A DNA stretch of 24,650 nt, taken from the NCBI GenBank assembly GCA_021604605.1, contig BQJH01000011.1:1-24650 (forward strand), given 5' to 3'. The translations under genes were made by a program, and so were the position numbers. Origin of the DNA: Hyphococcus sp. (GTDB lineage Bacteria; Pseudomonadota; Alphaproteobacteria; Caulobacterales; Parvularculaceae). Of the stretch, positions 6,273-14,162 are shown piece after piece (the first letter of the stretch is position 1; each line of letters opens with the position of its first letter). The notes under the pieces were generated by a model. The model made no database searches, was not told where the DNA came from, and saw nothing but the letters and a program-made list of their open reading frames with translations.

Positions 6273-8045
6273 ATGCAAATGGATAGATATGAGTTTACCC
6301 GATTATTTTGTGAAAGGCCCCAAGCTTATGCTTGGTTTCTAGGAGCTGGAACATCTAGAAATGCAAATCTTCCAACGGCAGAAGATATTATTGCAGACCT
6401 GAAGCGCCGATATTACTGCTCAGAAGAAAACCAAGACTACAACACCAAAGACATGCAGAATGAATCCGTCCGACTGATAGTTGAGACGTATCTTAAATCG
6501 CGCGAGTTCCCTGACCGCTGGGCTCCTGAAGAATACACGACATGGTTTAAAACATATTTTGGCGATGATCGTGAGCGCCAAAGAAAATATATCGCACACA
6601 TGTTATCCGAGGAACGAGTGCGGGTAGCGATTGGAAACCGTGTATTTGGTGCGTTTTTGGCAAGCGGTCTTACGCGTGCGGCTTTTACAACTAATTTTGA
6701 TACAGTCGTAGAAAAATCAGTTGCAGAAATCTCTGGACGGTCACTTTCAGCATTTCATCTTGAGGGTGCCCAAGGTGCAAATGCTGCAATTAACAATGAG
6801 GAGTATCCTTTTTATTGTAAACTTCATGGCGATTTTCGTTATGACAGTATCAAAAACCTTGAAGCTGATTTGGTATCACAAAATGACGAATTGTCACGTA
6901 GCCTTGTAAATGCCGCCAATCGATTTGGTCTAATTGTTGCAGGTTATTCTGGTCGCGACAAAAGCGTAATGAACTTATTGCGAGAAGCTCTCGACAGTCA
7001 AAATCCGTTCCCTCATGGGATATATTGGATGACTATAAAGGGCTCAGCGATCCCTGACCCAGTTTCAGAGTTTATTTCTGCTGCACGCGCAGGCGGTGTG
7101 AAAGCTGAATTAGTTGAGATCGAAACCTTTGATACTCTTATGCTTCGCCTATGGCGAAATCTGACAGAAAAGCCCGAAGGGATGGATGAAAAAGTACGTA
7201 AGGGGCGTGTCGAAGCCGTATCTATTCCGATTCCTAGTGCTCAAGGTAGTCGACCTTTAATGCGTTTCAATGCACTCCCAGTGTCATCCGTCCCGACTAG
7301 GTGTTTAACTTTGAATCTGAAAACTGAACCTTCTTGGGAAGCCGTCAGTCCAAAGTTAAAACAGGCGGATCACGACCTTATTACAACTATTGATGAAGGC
7401 TTGATGGTCTGGGGGAATGTTGATGATGCCAAGAAAGTATTTGGCGTTGATTATATTGATGCAACCGAATCCACTTTCGAACCAGATTGGCGAAAAACGG
7501 GCAGACTACAAATCAAAAAGTTTCTTGAAGATGGTATAGGAAAGGCCTTTGCCCGCACACGCCCTCTCTTAATGCGTCGGCGTGGCCCTGGTGTCGTACT
7601 GATAGTGGACCAAATGGCAAAAGATGTAGGCGTCTTTGAACCGCTTCATACAATAACAGGAAAAACTACAGGTACAATTTCAGGTTTAACTATTCCCGAA
7701 ACTGATGAGCACGATGCCGTTGGTAAAGTGGAATTTGCAGAAGCGGTTCGAATAAGCCTCTCATGGAATGATAATCGTCTTTGGTTGCTATTGAAGCCTG
7801 ATGTGTGGATTTGGCCGCCTTTCGCACGCCGTCATGCAACAGGGTGGCTTGAAAAACGGAGAGGGGATCGAAGGAATGACAAGCACGATGCATTGCTGAG
7901 TGCATGGATATCGGTGCTTACTGATGGCGCTGGTCGCGCAGAAGATATTACTTTGTCGGCTTTCGAAGATGACCAAGAAGCTGGAAATCCGTCATTTACT
8001 TTTTCCAGTAGAACTGGCTTTTCGCAGAAGCGGGGGCATCAATGA
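6273..8045 (+). CDS. SIR2-APAZ protein, NADase effector of a short-Argonaute system
   Basis: A 590-aa protein. The N-terminal SIR2 domain (about 15-270) has the NAD-binding GAGTS (24-28), TTNFD (139-143, catalytic Asn141), KLHGD (183-187, His185) and GYSGRD (224-229). The C-terminal half (about 300-590) is the APAZ region that in this family docks on a short Argonaute. In described SPARSA systems the complex, guided by small RNA, recognises invader DNA and the SIR2 domain then hydrolyses NAD+, stopping the infected cell. The stop overlaps the Argonaute start by ATGA, so the two are translationally coupled. The start is uncertain: ATGs at 6273 and 6279 both precede the conserved domain, neither with a clear Shine-Dalgarno sequence. 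A TTG at 6204 is less likely. All key SIR2 residues are present, so it should be active. Confidence 0.93.
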   Translation: MQMDRYEFTRLFCERPQAYAWFLGAGTSRNANLPTAEDIIADLKRRYYCSEENQDYNTKDMQNESVRLIVETYLKSREFPDRWAPEEYTTWFKTYFGDDRERQRKYIAHMLSEERVRVAIGNRVFGAFLASGLTRAAFTTNFDTVVEKSVAEISGRSLSAFHLEGAQGANAAINNEEYPFYCKLHGDFRYDSIKNLEADLVSQNDELSRSLVNAANRFGLIVAGYSGRDKSVMNLLREALDSQNPFPHGIYWMTIKGSAIPDPVSEFISAARAGGVKAELVEIETFDTLMLRLWRNLTEKPEGMDEKVRKGRVEAVSIPIPSAQGSRPLMRFNALPVSSVPTRCLTLNLKTEPSWEAVSPKLKQADHDLITTIDEGLMVWGNVDDAKKVFGVDYIDATESTFEPDWRKTGRLQIKKFLEDGIGKAFARTRPLLMRRRGPGVVLIVDQMAKDVGVFEPLHTITGKTTGTISGLTIPETDEHDAVGKVEFAEAVRISLSWNDNRLWLLLKPDVWIWPPFARRHATGWLEKRRGDRRNDKHDALLSAWISVLTDGAGRAEDITLSAFEDDQEAGNPSFTFSSRTGFSQKRGHQ

Positions 8046-9481
8046 ATTCAGTACCCTTACCTGCTTACTCATCAGTGCCGGAACCAGAGCTATTATTTCA
8101 TAACGGCGGAATAGATTGCCACCCGTTGCGCGGCCTCATCTCGCATGGTCCTTTCAGCCTGAAATTTGGCGCACCTTCACGTATCAGGTTTGCAGTTGTT
8201 GCGCCGAAAAATGAAATCGCTCGGCTTGAAAACCTTGTACGCGAACTTACCCAGTCTGCGAAACCAAAGGAAGCAATTAGCTACTACCCAGAATACCCCG
8301 GTTTTGAGAATGTATTTCGCACTCCGATAGCACCGATAGAGGACGCGCTTAAAATCATATTGCCAGATGATTTAGATCATTTTGCGGCAGAAAACGACAA
8401 GTCTGAACTGGCGCGTTCGCTATTCTCTGAGATTGCAAAATTGCGACCTTTAAGGGGGCAATTTGACGTTGTCTTAATATATTTGCCCAAGCGTTGGAGT
8501 GTTTGTTTTGAGGGAGAGAATTTTAACCTCCATGACTACCTAAAAGCATTTTGTGCACCATCACAAATTCCTATCCAGATACTGAACCAAGATAGTTTTG
8601 ACAGAACCTGTCGTGCAAACGTCATGTGGGGTTTGTCCGTCGCACTTTTTGCGAAAGCAAACGGAGAACCTTGGAAATTAACTGGTCTCGATCCTCAGGA
8701 GGCGTTCATAGGTATAAGTTATGCGATACGAAGAAAGGCCGGCAATAGTGGACAGGAGTACACGACGTGTTGCAGCCAAATATTCGATCCAGACGGGACA
8801 GGATTTAGGTTCGTTGCTTATGACGCGAAGGAATTTACTGAAGATCGACGGCGAAACCCGTATCTTTCTTACTATGAAATGCAATCAGTGCTTTCCAAAA
8901 GCATGAATGTGTATCAGCAAGGCCATGTGGGTAGGACACCAAAAAAGATTACGATTCATAAAAATACAGAATTTAAGCCGGAAGAAATCGAGGCAGCGCT
9001 TGATAGTTTTAATACAGGTACTGAGGTTGAGTTGGTCCAGGTGGTTCAATCCACAGATTGGACTGGTTTGCGTTACACAGCGGGCCGCAAAGCATGGAAA
9101 GATAAACCAGCCGAAGGTCCGAAGGCACACAATTATCCAGTGGAGCGTGGCACTTACGTTCCTACAAGCGCGAATGAAGCCTTAGCATGGACACAAGGAA
9201 GCGTTCTAGGCGTGCAATTGCAAAATCCAAATTATAATGTTTACAAAGAGGGCGTGTTAAAACCAACGCCGTCCCCAATTTTGTTAAGACGTTTTTCGGG
9301 TTCGGGCGGTTGGCACGAGACTGTAAATGGGATTGTCTCACTGACTAAAATGGATTGGAATAATAATACACTATACAAAAAGCTGCCTGTTACTATGGTT
9401 TATTCAAGCCGTTTCGCTGAAATAATTCAGCAAAACCCAGAGCTTGTCGATCAGATTTATGATTTCCGTTGTTTTATGTGA
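8042..9481 (+). CDS. Short prokaryotic Argonaute (MID-PIWI)
   Basis: A 479-aa Argonaute lacking N and PAZ domains, as usual for short pAgos. The MID domain (about 140-215) shows FDVVLIYLP, HDYLKAF (Lys168), PIQIL (Gln179) and ALFAKANGEPW (Lys205), the sort of residues that hold a guide 5' phosphate. The PIWI domain starts at AFIGISYA, where active Argonautes have Asp: here it is Ser226, so slicing should be absent. The end WNNNTLYKKLPVTM...YDFRCFM, with a C-terminal Met, is typical of the family. It starts within the SIR2-APAZ stop (ATGA) and should form a heterodimer with it. Its role is guide-directed target recognition rather than cutting. Confidence 0.93.
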   Translation: MNSVPLPAYSSVPEPELLFHNGGIDCHPLRGLISHGPFSLKFGAPSRIRFAVVAPKNEIARLENLVRELTQSAKPKEAISYYPEYPGFENVFRTPIAPIEDALKIILPDDLDHFAAENDKSELARSLFSEIAKLRPLRGQFDVVLIYLPKRWSVCFEGENFNLHDYLKAFCAPSQIPIQILNQDSFDRTCRANVMWGLSVALFAKANGEPWKLTGLDPQEAFIGISYAIRRKAGNSGQEYTTCCSQIFDPDGTGFRFVAYDAKEFTEDRRRNPYLSYYEMQSVLSKSMNVYQQGHVGRTPKKITIHKNTEFKPEEIEAALDSFNTGTEVELVQVVQSTDWTGLRYTAGRKAWKDKPAEGPKAHNYPVERGTYVPTSANEALAWTQGSVLGVQLQNPNYNVYKEGVLKPTPSPILLRRFSGSGGWHETVNGIVSLTKMDWNNNTLYKKLPVTMVYSSRFAEIIQQNPELVDQIYDFRCFM

Positions 9482-9488
9482 GATGTAA

Positions 9489-10763
9489 TTGAATATCAAT
9501 CTAACACTTGAATGCGATAGTTGCGGAGAGCCGACGAATTGCAGAATCGGGATGTCCAACAGACCTGAACAACCTTTGCGTTTTGCCTGCAAGGATTGCG
9601 GGCAAGTAATAGACCTAACGCTACGTATGCATTCTGCTGATATAGATGGCGCGCATCAGATTGAAACGCAGACACCCTTTGACGAGAATACTAACTTTGT
9701 TGATCTTCACCTTGATTTCCCAGTGTCATTTGAAAAGTATGTGATGGGTCAGACGCCATTTATGATGGCGGCGCAACGTATCGGCGTAGACGAGATGATG
9801 CTCCACGGTGCCCGCTTACGTCATTTAGATGAGTTTCACGATAATAAGCGCACATTTAACACGCTCCTCAAGCACTACACACGTCAAAAGAAAACGCCGT
9901 TTAAACTTGTTGCAAAACGTGCATTTGATGTTGATGTGATTTCGGATGCGCCTCAGGACTTTAACGCTGCTCTGTATAATTTATTGGCGATTATGATGTG
10001 GCCTTTTGCTCTTCCGGGTGACAACGCTAATACAGTTGATTTGTTTATGAACGAACTCGGAAAGGCTAGACAAGCTTCAAAACCCGAGCTTGAGGCGTTC
10101 ATAGCGGAGACAATAGACACTCGATTTTTAGCAAAACTTCAAAGTGACTGCCTTGATGTATATCCGAGAATGTTAGCATCGGAACTGGCGCTACGTCCTG
10201 CACTGTTTTTAGATTTTGATGATGCCTACAGTAATAACCCGATACCGATGAGGGTTTCAGCGGATGATTTTCAATCATTCAAAGACCTTTACAAAGATAT
10301 TGCTGAGGTCATTTCAAGGCAGTTTGTATTGGTGGCAGGGGTTAATAACTTAATCAAGCGCGGCAACCACAATACTTTCTTTCCCGGTATAGGTCTTACT
10401 AAGAGTGGGAAAGACTTTACCCCCGACAGCCTTGATCAATTTGCAAAAGTAGATTTTGGAAAGAAGCTCACATTTATCGACGACAGTTGGTATCAGCTGG
10501 AAGATGATTCGGCTGATAATCAGCTGAGAAATGCGATTGCGCACTTTAAAACAGAATATGATGACGTGACTCAAATAATTTCTTACTATCCTCAAAAGGA
10601 CGGTTTAGAAGCTAAGGCTCCGAAAACTATTTCCTTTCTTGAATTTATGCGGCGCATTCTTACAGCGTACCGAGAGATGCATAGACTCCACCATCTCATT
10701 AAGGCGCTATTTTATTACCGTTACCTACTAATGGATGATGCGTCTAAACAGGAAGCTACATAA
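9489..10763 (+). CDS. Zinc-ribbon plus HEPN-like protein, third gene of the Argonaute operon
   Basis: A 424-aa protein. The N-terminus has two cysteine pairs (Cys9-x-x-Cys12 and Cys34-x-x-Cys37), a probable zinc ribbon. The middle is helical without a known motif. The C-terminal part (about 330-415) has RNAIAH (Arg347-His352) followed by YDDVTQIISYYP, which fits the Rx4-6H catalytic motif of HEPN ribonuclease domains. The start must be at or after the TTG at 9489, since a TAA precedes it in frame; the next ATG would remove the first cysteine pair. The gap to the Argonaute stop is 7 bp and there is no promoter-like gap, so it belongs to the operon. Possible roles are a second effector, a guide processor or a regulator. 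Described SPARSA systems have two genes. A non-catalytic HEPN fold is the main alternative. Confidence 0.8.
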   Translation: MNINLTLECDSCGEPTNCRIGMSNRPEQPLRFACKDCGQVIDLTLRMHSADIDGAHQIETQTPFDENTNFVDLHLDFPVSFEKYVMGQTPFMMAAQRIGVDEMMLHGARLRHLDEFHDNKRTFNTLLKHYTRQKKTPFKLVAKRAFDVDVISDAPQDFNAALYNLLAIMMWPFALPGDNANTVDLFMNELGKARQASKPELEAFIAETIDTRFLAKLQSDCLDVYPRMLASELALRPALFLDFDDAYSNNPIPMRVSADDFQSFKDLYKDIAEVISRQFVLVAGVNNLIKRGNHNTFFPGIGLTKSGKDFTPDSLDQFAKVDFGKKLTFIDDSWYQLEDDSADNQLRNAIAHFKTEYDDVTQIISYYPQKDGLEAKAPKTISFLEFMRRILTAYREMHRLHHLIKALFYYRYLLMDDASKQEAT

Positions 10764-10930
10764 TCGTTTGGCTAGCAGCGTGCTCATGGTTGCGCGCACA
10801 ACATGCCCGTAAATGCACTTTGGGCGCAACGCTCAAGAGTTCGAAAGAGTCGCGTTGGGTATGTCTTTGGACGAAGTAATTATTGCGTGAAAATCACACA
10901 ACAGATACTCTAAGAATGTGTGCAAGATAT

Positions 10931-11082
10931 GCGCGGTCATACCGCGCTCTTGCCCCCGAAAACCAAATGCCTTCGCATTTGTGGCTTTCGGGAGAGATAA
11001 GGAAGGGGATACCCCTTCCGTTAACCTTCCCCTTGGCATCGGCTTCTTAAGCCGATGCGCAAACCGCCAAGAGGCGATTTGC
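10931..11082 (+). other. Array of five hairpins, probable oriT region
   Basis: Five consecutive stem-loops are packed in 152 bases upstream of the MobC-like gene. They are: GCGCGGT-CAT-ACCGCGC (10931-10947); a two-part stem CCCGAAA...CAAATGC-CTTC-GCATTTG...TTTCGGG (10955-10992); GGAAGGGG-ATA-CCCCTTCC (11001-11019); GCATCGGCTT-CTT-AAGCCGATGC (11036-11058); and a stem with one mismatch, GCAAACCGCC-AAGA-GGCGATTTGC (11059-11082). Four of them have perfect stems or perfect stem blocks with 3-4-base loops. Position before mobC and the relaxase favours an origin of transfer. A structured RNA leader is the alternative. The remaining gene-free sequence 10764-10930 holds only a weak dyad, CAACGC/GCGTTG (10827-10857). 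Confidence 0.55.
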
Positions 11083-11121
11083 AAGAGGGGCCAATCTAAC
11101 AATTGACCGAAAGGAGTCTCG

Positions 11122-11454
11122 ATGAGTGCATCGGGGACAGAACGACGTGTGCGTAAGCACATCATATCTATACGCGCCAGTGATGACGAAAAACATGGCA
11201 TCAGAGCACGGGCAAATGCACATGGCCTGTCCGTGGGGGCCTTCTTGCGCGCCAGTGCCTTATCCAAACCTTTGCCACGTATCACGCGGTTCTCGAAGGA
11301 AGAGGGCCAGTTCATTGCACTGGTTTTGGCCTCCGTCGCGGCCCTCATGGACGAAGTGAGGCGGCTGGATAACGACGAGGCGCATCAGCGTCTGCACAAG
11401 CAATTGCTGTTCGTGCGGGATCATTGCGTCGCCAGATTAGGGCGGAGGCCGTAA
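11122..11454 (+). CDS. MobC-like mobilization (relaxosome) protein
   Basis: A 110-aa protein with an N-terminal ribbon-helix-helix-like part (KHIISIRASDDEKHGIRARANAHGLSVGAFLRASAL) and a helical C-terminus, as in MobC-type relaxosome proteins that help the relaxase open oriT. The start has a good AAAGGAG site. Its stop overlaps the relaxase start (TAATG), so both are translated together. It lies directly after the hairpin array that probably contains its binding site. By analogy it would also repress its own promoter. Confidence 0.82.
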   Translation: MSASGTERRVRKHIISIRASDDEKHGIRARANAHGLSVGAFLRASALSKPLPRITRFSKEEGQFIALVLASVAALMDEVRRLDNDEAHQRLHKQLLFVRDHCVARLGRRP

Positions 11455-12848
11455 TGATTCTCAAAGGCGGCTCCAGACGTGGTGCGAATGATTTGGCGCT
11501 TCATCTCACCAATGAAGTGGATAATGAGCGTGTGGTTATCGCTGAGGTGCGCGGCATGGTCGCCGACAATCTTTATGATGGGTTTCGGGAATGGGAGTTG
11601 ATTTGCGATCAGACCCAAGCCAAGGAGCCATTTTATAGCCTCTCCATCAATCCTGATCCGAACCAGCGGGAATGGAGTGAGGCTGAATGGCAAAGAGCAA
11701 TTGCCCATATAGAAGACAGGCTTGGCCTTTCCGGTCAGCCGCGCGCCGTGATCTTCCATGAAAAGGAAGGCGAGGACGGGAAGATACGCCGCCATGCCCA
11801 TGTGGTCTGGTCACGCATCAAATTTGAGAACGGAAAATTCAAAGCCGTTCATATGGGCCAAGACTATTACAAGCTTAAAACCTGCGCCCGTGAACTGGCC
11901 AAAGAATTTGGGATTGATCTCCCCAAGGGTATCAAAACTGATAGCTTGCCTGCGCGTGAGAAAAACGATGAGGTAGTGCATTACGATTTGGCCAAATCAC
12001 ATGGCAAAGGACGCGATCCTATCTCTGCGGCGGATCGTAAAAAGCACATCACCAAAATTTGGCATGAGAGCGAAGGCGCGGAAGCGTTCTGCGAAGCGCT
12101 TCGTAGAGCGGGCTATGTGGTCGCCCAAGGTGAAAGGCGCGCTTTTGTTGTTGTGGATCAGGAGAGCGGAATCCATGCGCTTGCAAGGCAAATTGCAGGT
12201 GTCAGTATTAAGGAAGTGAAACACCGGCTAGGGAACGCAGATGCCTATCCGAGTATCGAGCAAGCGATGGACGAAATTCGTATCTGCGCAAAAGATGCTT
12301 CCTGTATCAAGGGTGACACATCCAAACAACGGGTGGATTTAAGTAAAGAGCAGAGATTGCTCCAGAAACTACGCCGCATGGCGCAGCGCGCCAATCAGCT
12401 CAATGCATCGCGTCAGGCAAAATTGGGCAAAGAGCGCATTGAAATAGCGGAACGGCACAAGCAAGAACGACAAGCGTTGCAACGGCAACTGCGAGCCAAA
12501 GAAACGAAAGTTTTGCGCGTGCGACACAAAAAGAAACCCGAAGGCATAGCAATGCAGCTCCGGGTGATCTTTGGCTATGAGATGCTCCTGCAATGGCAAC
12601 ATCATAGACAGGATAAAAAGCGCGAGAAGCTATTCGAGAAAGAACGACACTATCTCAAAAGCCGCCATGAGGTCGAATTGCAAAGACTAGAGCGCAAAGC
12701 GCACCGCTTGCGCAAACTGGAAATCCGCGAAGCGCAAACATTAAACCGGCTTACCAAGCGCCTTGGAAATGAGGGCGTTGACAAAAATATTCGCCAAGAA
12801 CAACGGCGAGAAGAAAAATCTCATGGCGTAAGCCTGAGCTACATTTAA
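11454..12848 (+). CDS. Relaxase/mobilization nuclease (VirD2/MobA-like)
   Basis: A 464-aa relaxase starting MILKGGSRRG; the ATG shares one base with the MobC stop. The N-terminal domain (about 1-160) carries FHEKEG (His102) and RRHAHVVWSRI (His114 and His116), the metal-binding three-histidine motif of these nucleases. A conserved block around YVVAQGERRAFVVVDQESG follows at about 210-245. The C-terminal 180 residues are lysine/arginine-rich and probably coiled coil. The enzyme would nick oriT, stay bound to the 5' end and be handed to the coupling protein. The catalytic tyrosine could not be pinned down by eye. Subfamily assignment (MOBP or MOBQ-like) is left open. Confidence 0.9.
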   Translation: MILKGGSRRGANDLALHLTNEVDNERVVIAEVRGMVADNLYDGFREWELICDQTQAKEPFYSLSINPDPNQREWSEAEWQRAIAHIEDRLGLSGQPRAVIFHEKEGEDGKIRRHAHVVWSRIKFENGKFKAVHMGQDYYKLKTCARELAKEFGIDLPKGIKTDSLPAREKNDEVVHYDLAKSHGKGRDPISAADRKKHITKIWHESEGAEAFCEALRRAGYVVAQGERRAFVVVDQESGIHALARQIAGVSIKEVKHRLGNADAYPSIEQAMDEIRICAKDASCIKGDTSKQRVDLSKEQRLLQKLRRMAQRANQLNASRQAKLGKERIEIAERHKQERQALQRQLRAKETKVLRVRHKKKPEGIAMQLRVIFGYEMLLQWQHHRQDKKREKLFEKERHYLKSRHEVELQRLERKAHRLRKLEIREAQTLNRLTKRLGNEGVDKNIRQEQRREEKSHGVSLSYI

Positions 12849-12869
12849 ACCCAAACAGAAAGGACTTCG

Positions 12870-13712
12870 ATGAAGCCAAAAACGAAAAGAACAATAAACC
12901 TAACACAAGAATTTAACTGGACCCGATGGGGATTAGGAGCGGGGATCGCCGCACTAACGCTATCTAGTGCTTTTATGAATATCTCCGGCTGGGTTGGTAT
13001 GGCCGCCACTATTGAACAGGCACTCGCCAATGGTGCGCTGTCAGGCGGTATGGAGCTGACAGCACTCTTTGCCATACCCTATGCAGGCTTCATGATGCGC
13101 AAAGGCCATCACGGTAAAGCGATCCTCGCTTTAACGGTTGCGGCTGTTGCTATCTCCACAAATATCTACGCCACACAGAATTTCTTGCATGTGCAGGCGG
13201 ATACGATGGTGAACACTATTGAGCTGAGTGGTGCAGAGCTAGCGCAGATTGATGCACAGATTACTGATCTTGAACGCGAGATGGAAAGCATCATTACGCA
13301 AAATGGTGGCACTGTTCCTCGCGATGTTGAATCCATTGAGCAGGTCTATAGCAATCTCGACGCTGACAAAAATCCCATCAACATGATGAATAAGGATGCA
13401 GAGATTGGCGCGCGTCAACGCTATGAGGAATTGTTGGCGGAGATGGAAGCGCTAAGAGCTGAAAGCACAGCGCCATCTGTCACCGCGAACGATACCGCGC
13501 GCTCAGTCATCCCGCCGCAACACATGCGAACATTCGTCACCGCGTTGGAATTGATGAAAGCTACGGGACTCTATGTGCTTGGAAATTCCACAATGTTCTG
13601 GTCAGAGAAAGCGCGCAAAGAGTACGCTCAAAGAAAGAAATGGGCGGTTATTCGCAAGCGACAGGCGGAGAAGTCGAAATCCTCAAGAGCAAATATTGAA
13701 CCTGCATTCTAG
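12870..13712 (+). CDS. Three-span membrane protein with coiled coil, mobilization-linked
   Basis: A 280-aa protein 21 bp after the relaxase, with a good AAAGGA site. Three membrane spans are likely (about 19-45, 54-76 and 83-103). They are followed by an acidic coiled-coil stretch (about 115-200, LAQIDAQITDLEREMESI) and a basic C-terminus. No family is recognised. Co-transcription with mobC and the relaxase suggests a membrane partner of the relaxosome or of transfer control. That is inference from gene order only. Confidence 0.72.
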   Translation: MKPKTKRTINLTQEFNWTRWGLGAGIAALTLSSAFMNISGWVGMAATIEQALANGALSGGMELTALFAIPYAGFMMRKGHHGKAILALTVAAVAISTNIYATQNFLHVQADTMVNTIELSGAELAQIDAQITDLEREMESIITQNGGTVPRDVESIEQVYSNLDADKNPINMMNKDAEIGARQRYEELLAEMEALRAESTAPSVTANDTARSVIPPQHMRTFVTALELMKATGLYVLGNSTMFWSEKARKEYAQRKKWAVIRKRQAEKSKSSRANIEPAF

Positions 13713-13741
13713 CGTCACCATATATAACTCGTGCCCGATAG

Positions 13742-13764
13742 GTTAGCTGACGCCCTAACGTCAG
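13742..13764. repeat. Overlapping inverted repeats before the LuxR-type gene
   Basis: CTGACG-CCCTAA-CGTCAG (13747-13764) overlaps GTTAG...CTAAC (13742-13759). The two stems exclude each other. With no T-run it is more likely an operator than a terminator, and the LuxR-type HTH gene starts 10 bases later. Autoregulation is possible. Confidence 0.4.
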
Positions 13765-13774
13765 TGTTCCTATT

Positions 13775-14029
13775 ATGGCAAAGACGAAACGCGACTGGAT
13801 TTTACTTGAAAATAGCAGCAGAGTTACGCTGACAAACCGCCAACAAGCGGTTCTCAACCACATCGCAAACGGGTTACGGGCAGAAGAAATTGCATTCGAG
13901 CTTGGGTGCTCAGTCGCGATGATCAGAAAGCACGAAATCGTCATCCGCAGAAAGCTTGGCGCGAAAACGAATGCCCATGCCGTGTTACTGCTTTATCGGC
14001 ATGTTAGCGATGATAATGCCGATAGATAA
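13775..14029 (+). CDS. Free-standing LuxR-type helix-turn-helix protein
   Basis: An 84-aa protein consisting almost wholly of a GerE/LuxR DNA-binding domain (about residues 19-70). The pattern LTNRQQAVLNHIANGLRAEEIAFELGCS followed by RRKLGAKTNAHAV is typical. No receiver or ligand-binding domain is present, so its activity would depend on its amount or on a partner. The ribosome-binding site is poor. It follows the mobilization operon and may regulate the element. The operator-like sequences at 3017-3035 and 5684-5702 are candidate targets, but nothing in the sequence ties them together. Confidence 0.85.
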   Translation: MAKTKRDWILLENSSRVTLTNRQQAVLNHIANGLRAEEIAFELGCSVAMIRKHEIVIRRKLGAKTNAHAVLLLYRHVSDDNADR

Positions 14030-14162
14030 ACGCCATACCCCAGAGGGGGCGCTTGATATCGTAATTGGTTGTTTCTCAGTAAAGCGCTTATTTAAGAGTG
14101 ATCCCTTGAATTTAGTTCCATTTTTTCGTTTGATACTACCGTATTTGTGCGTGGAGTGCCCA

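Noticed and set aside
10931..11082. CRISPR array
   Set aside because: The five hairpins differ in sequence. There is no repeated unit with spacers and there are no cas genes.
10833..11348. Leftward open frame across the hairpin array and mobC
   Set aside because: It runs antisense to mobC and through the hairpins, with a composition explained by those sequences.
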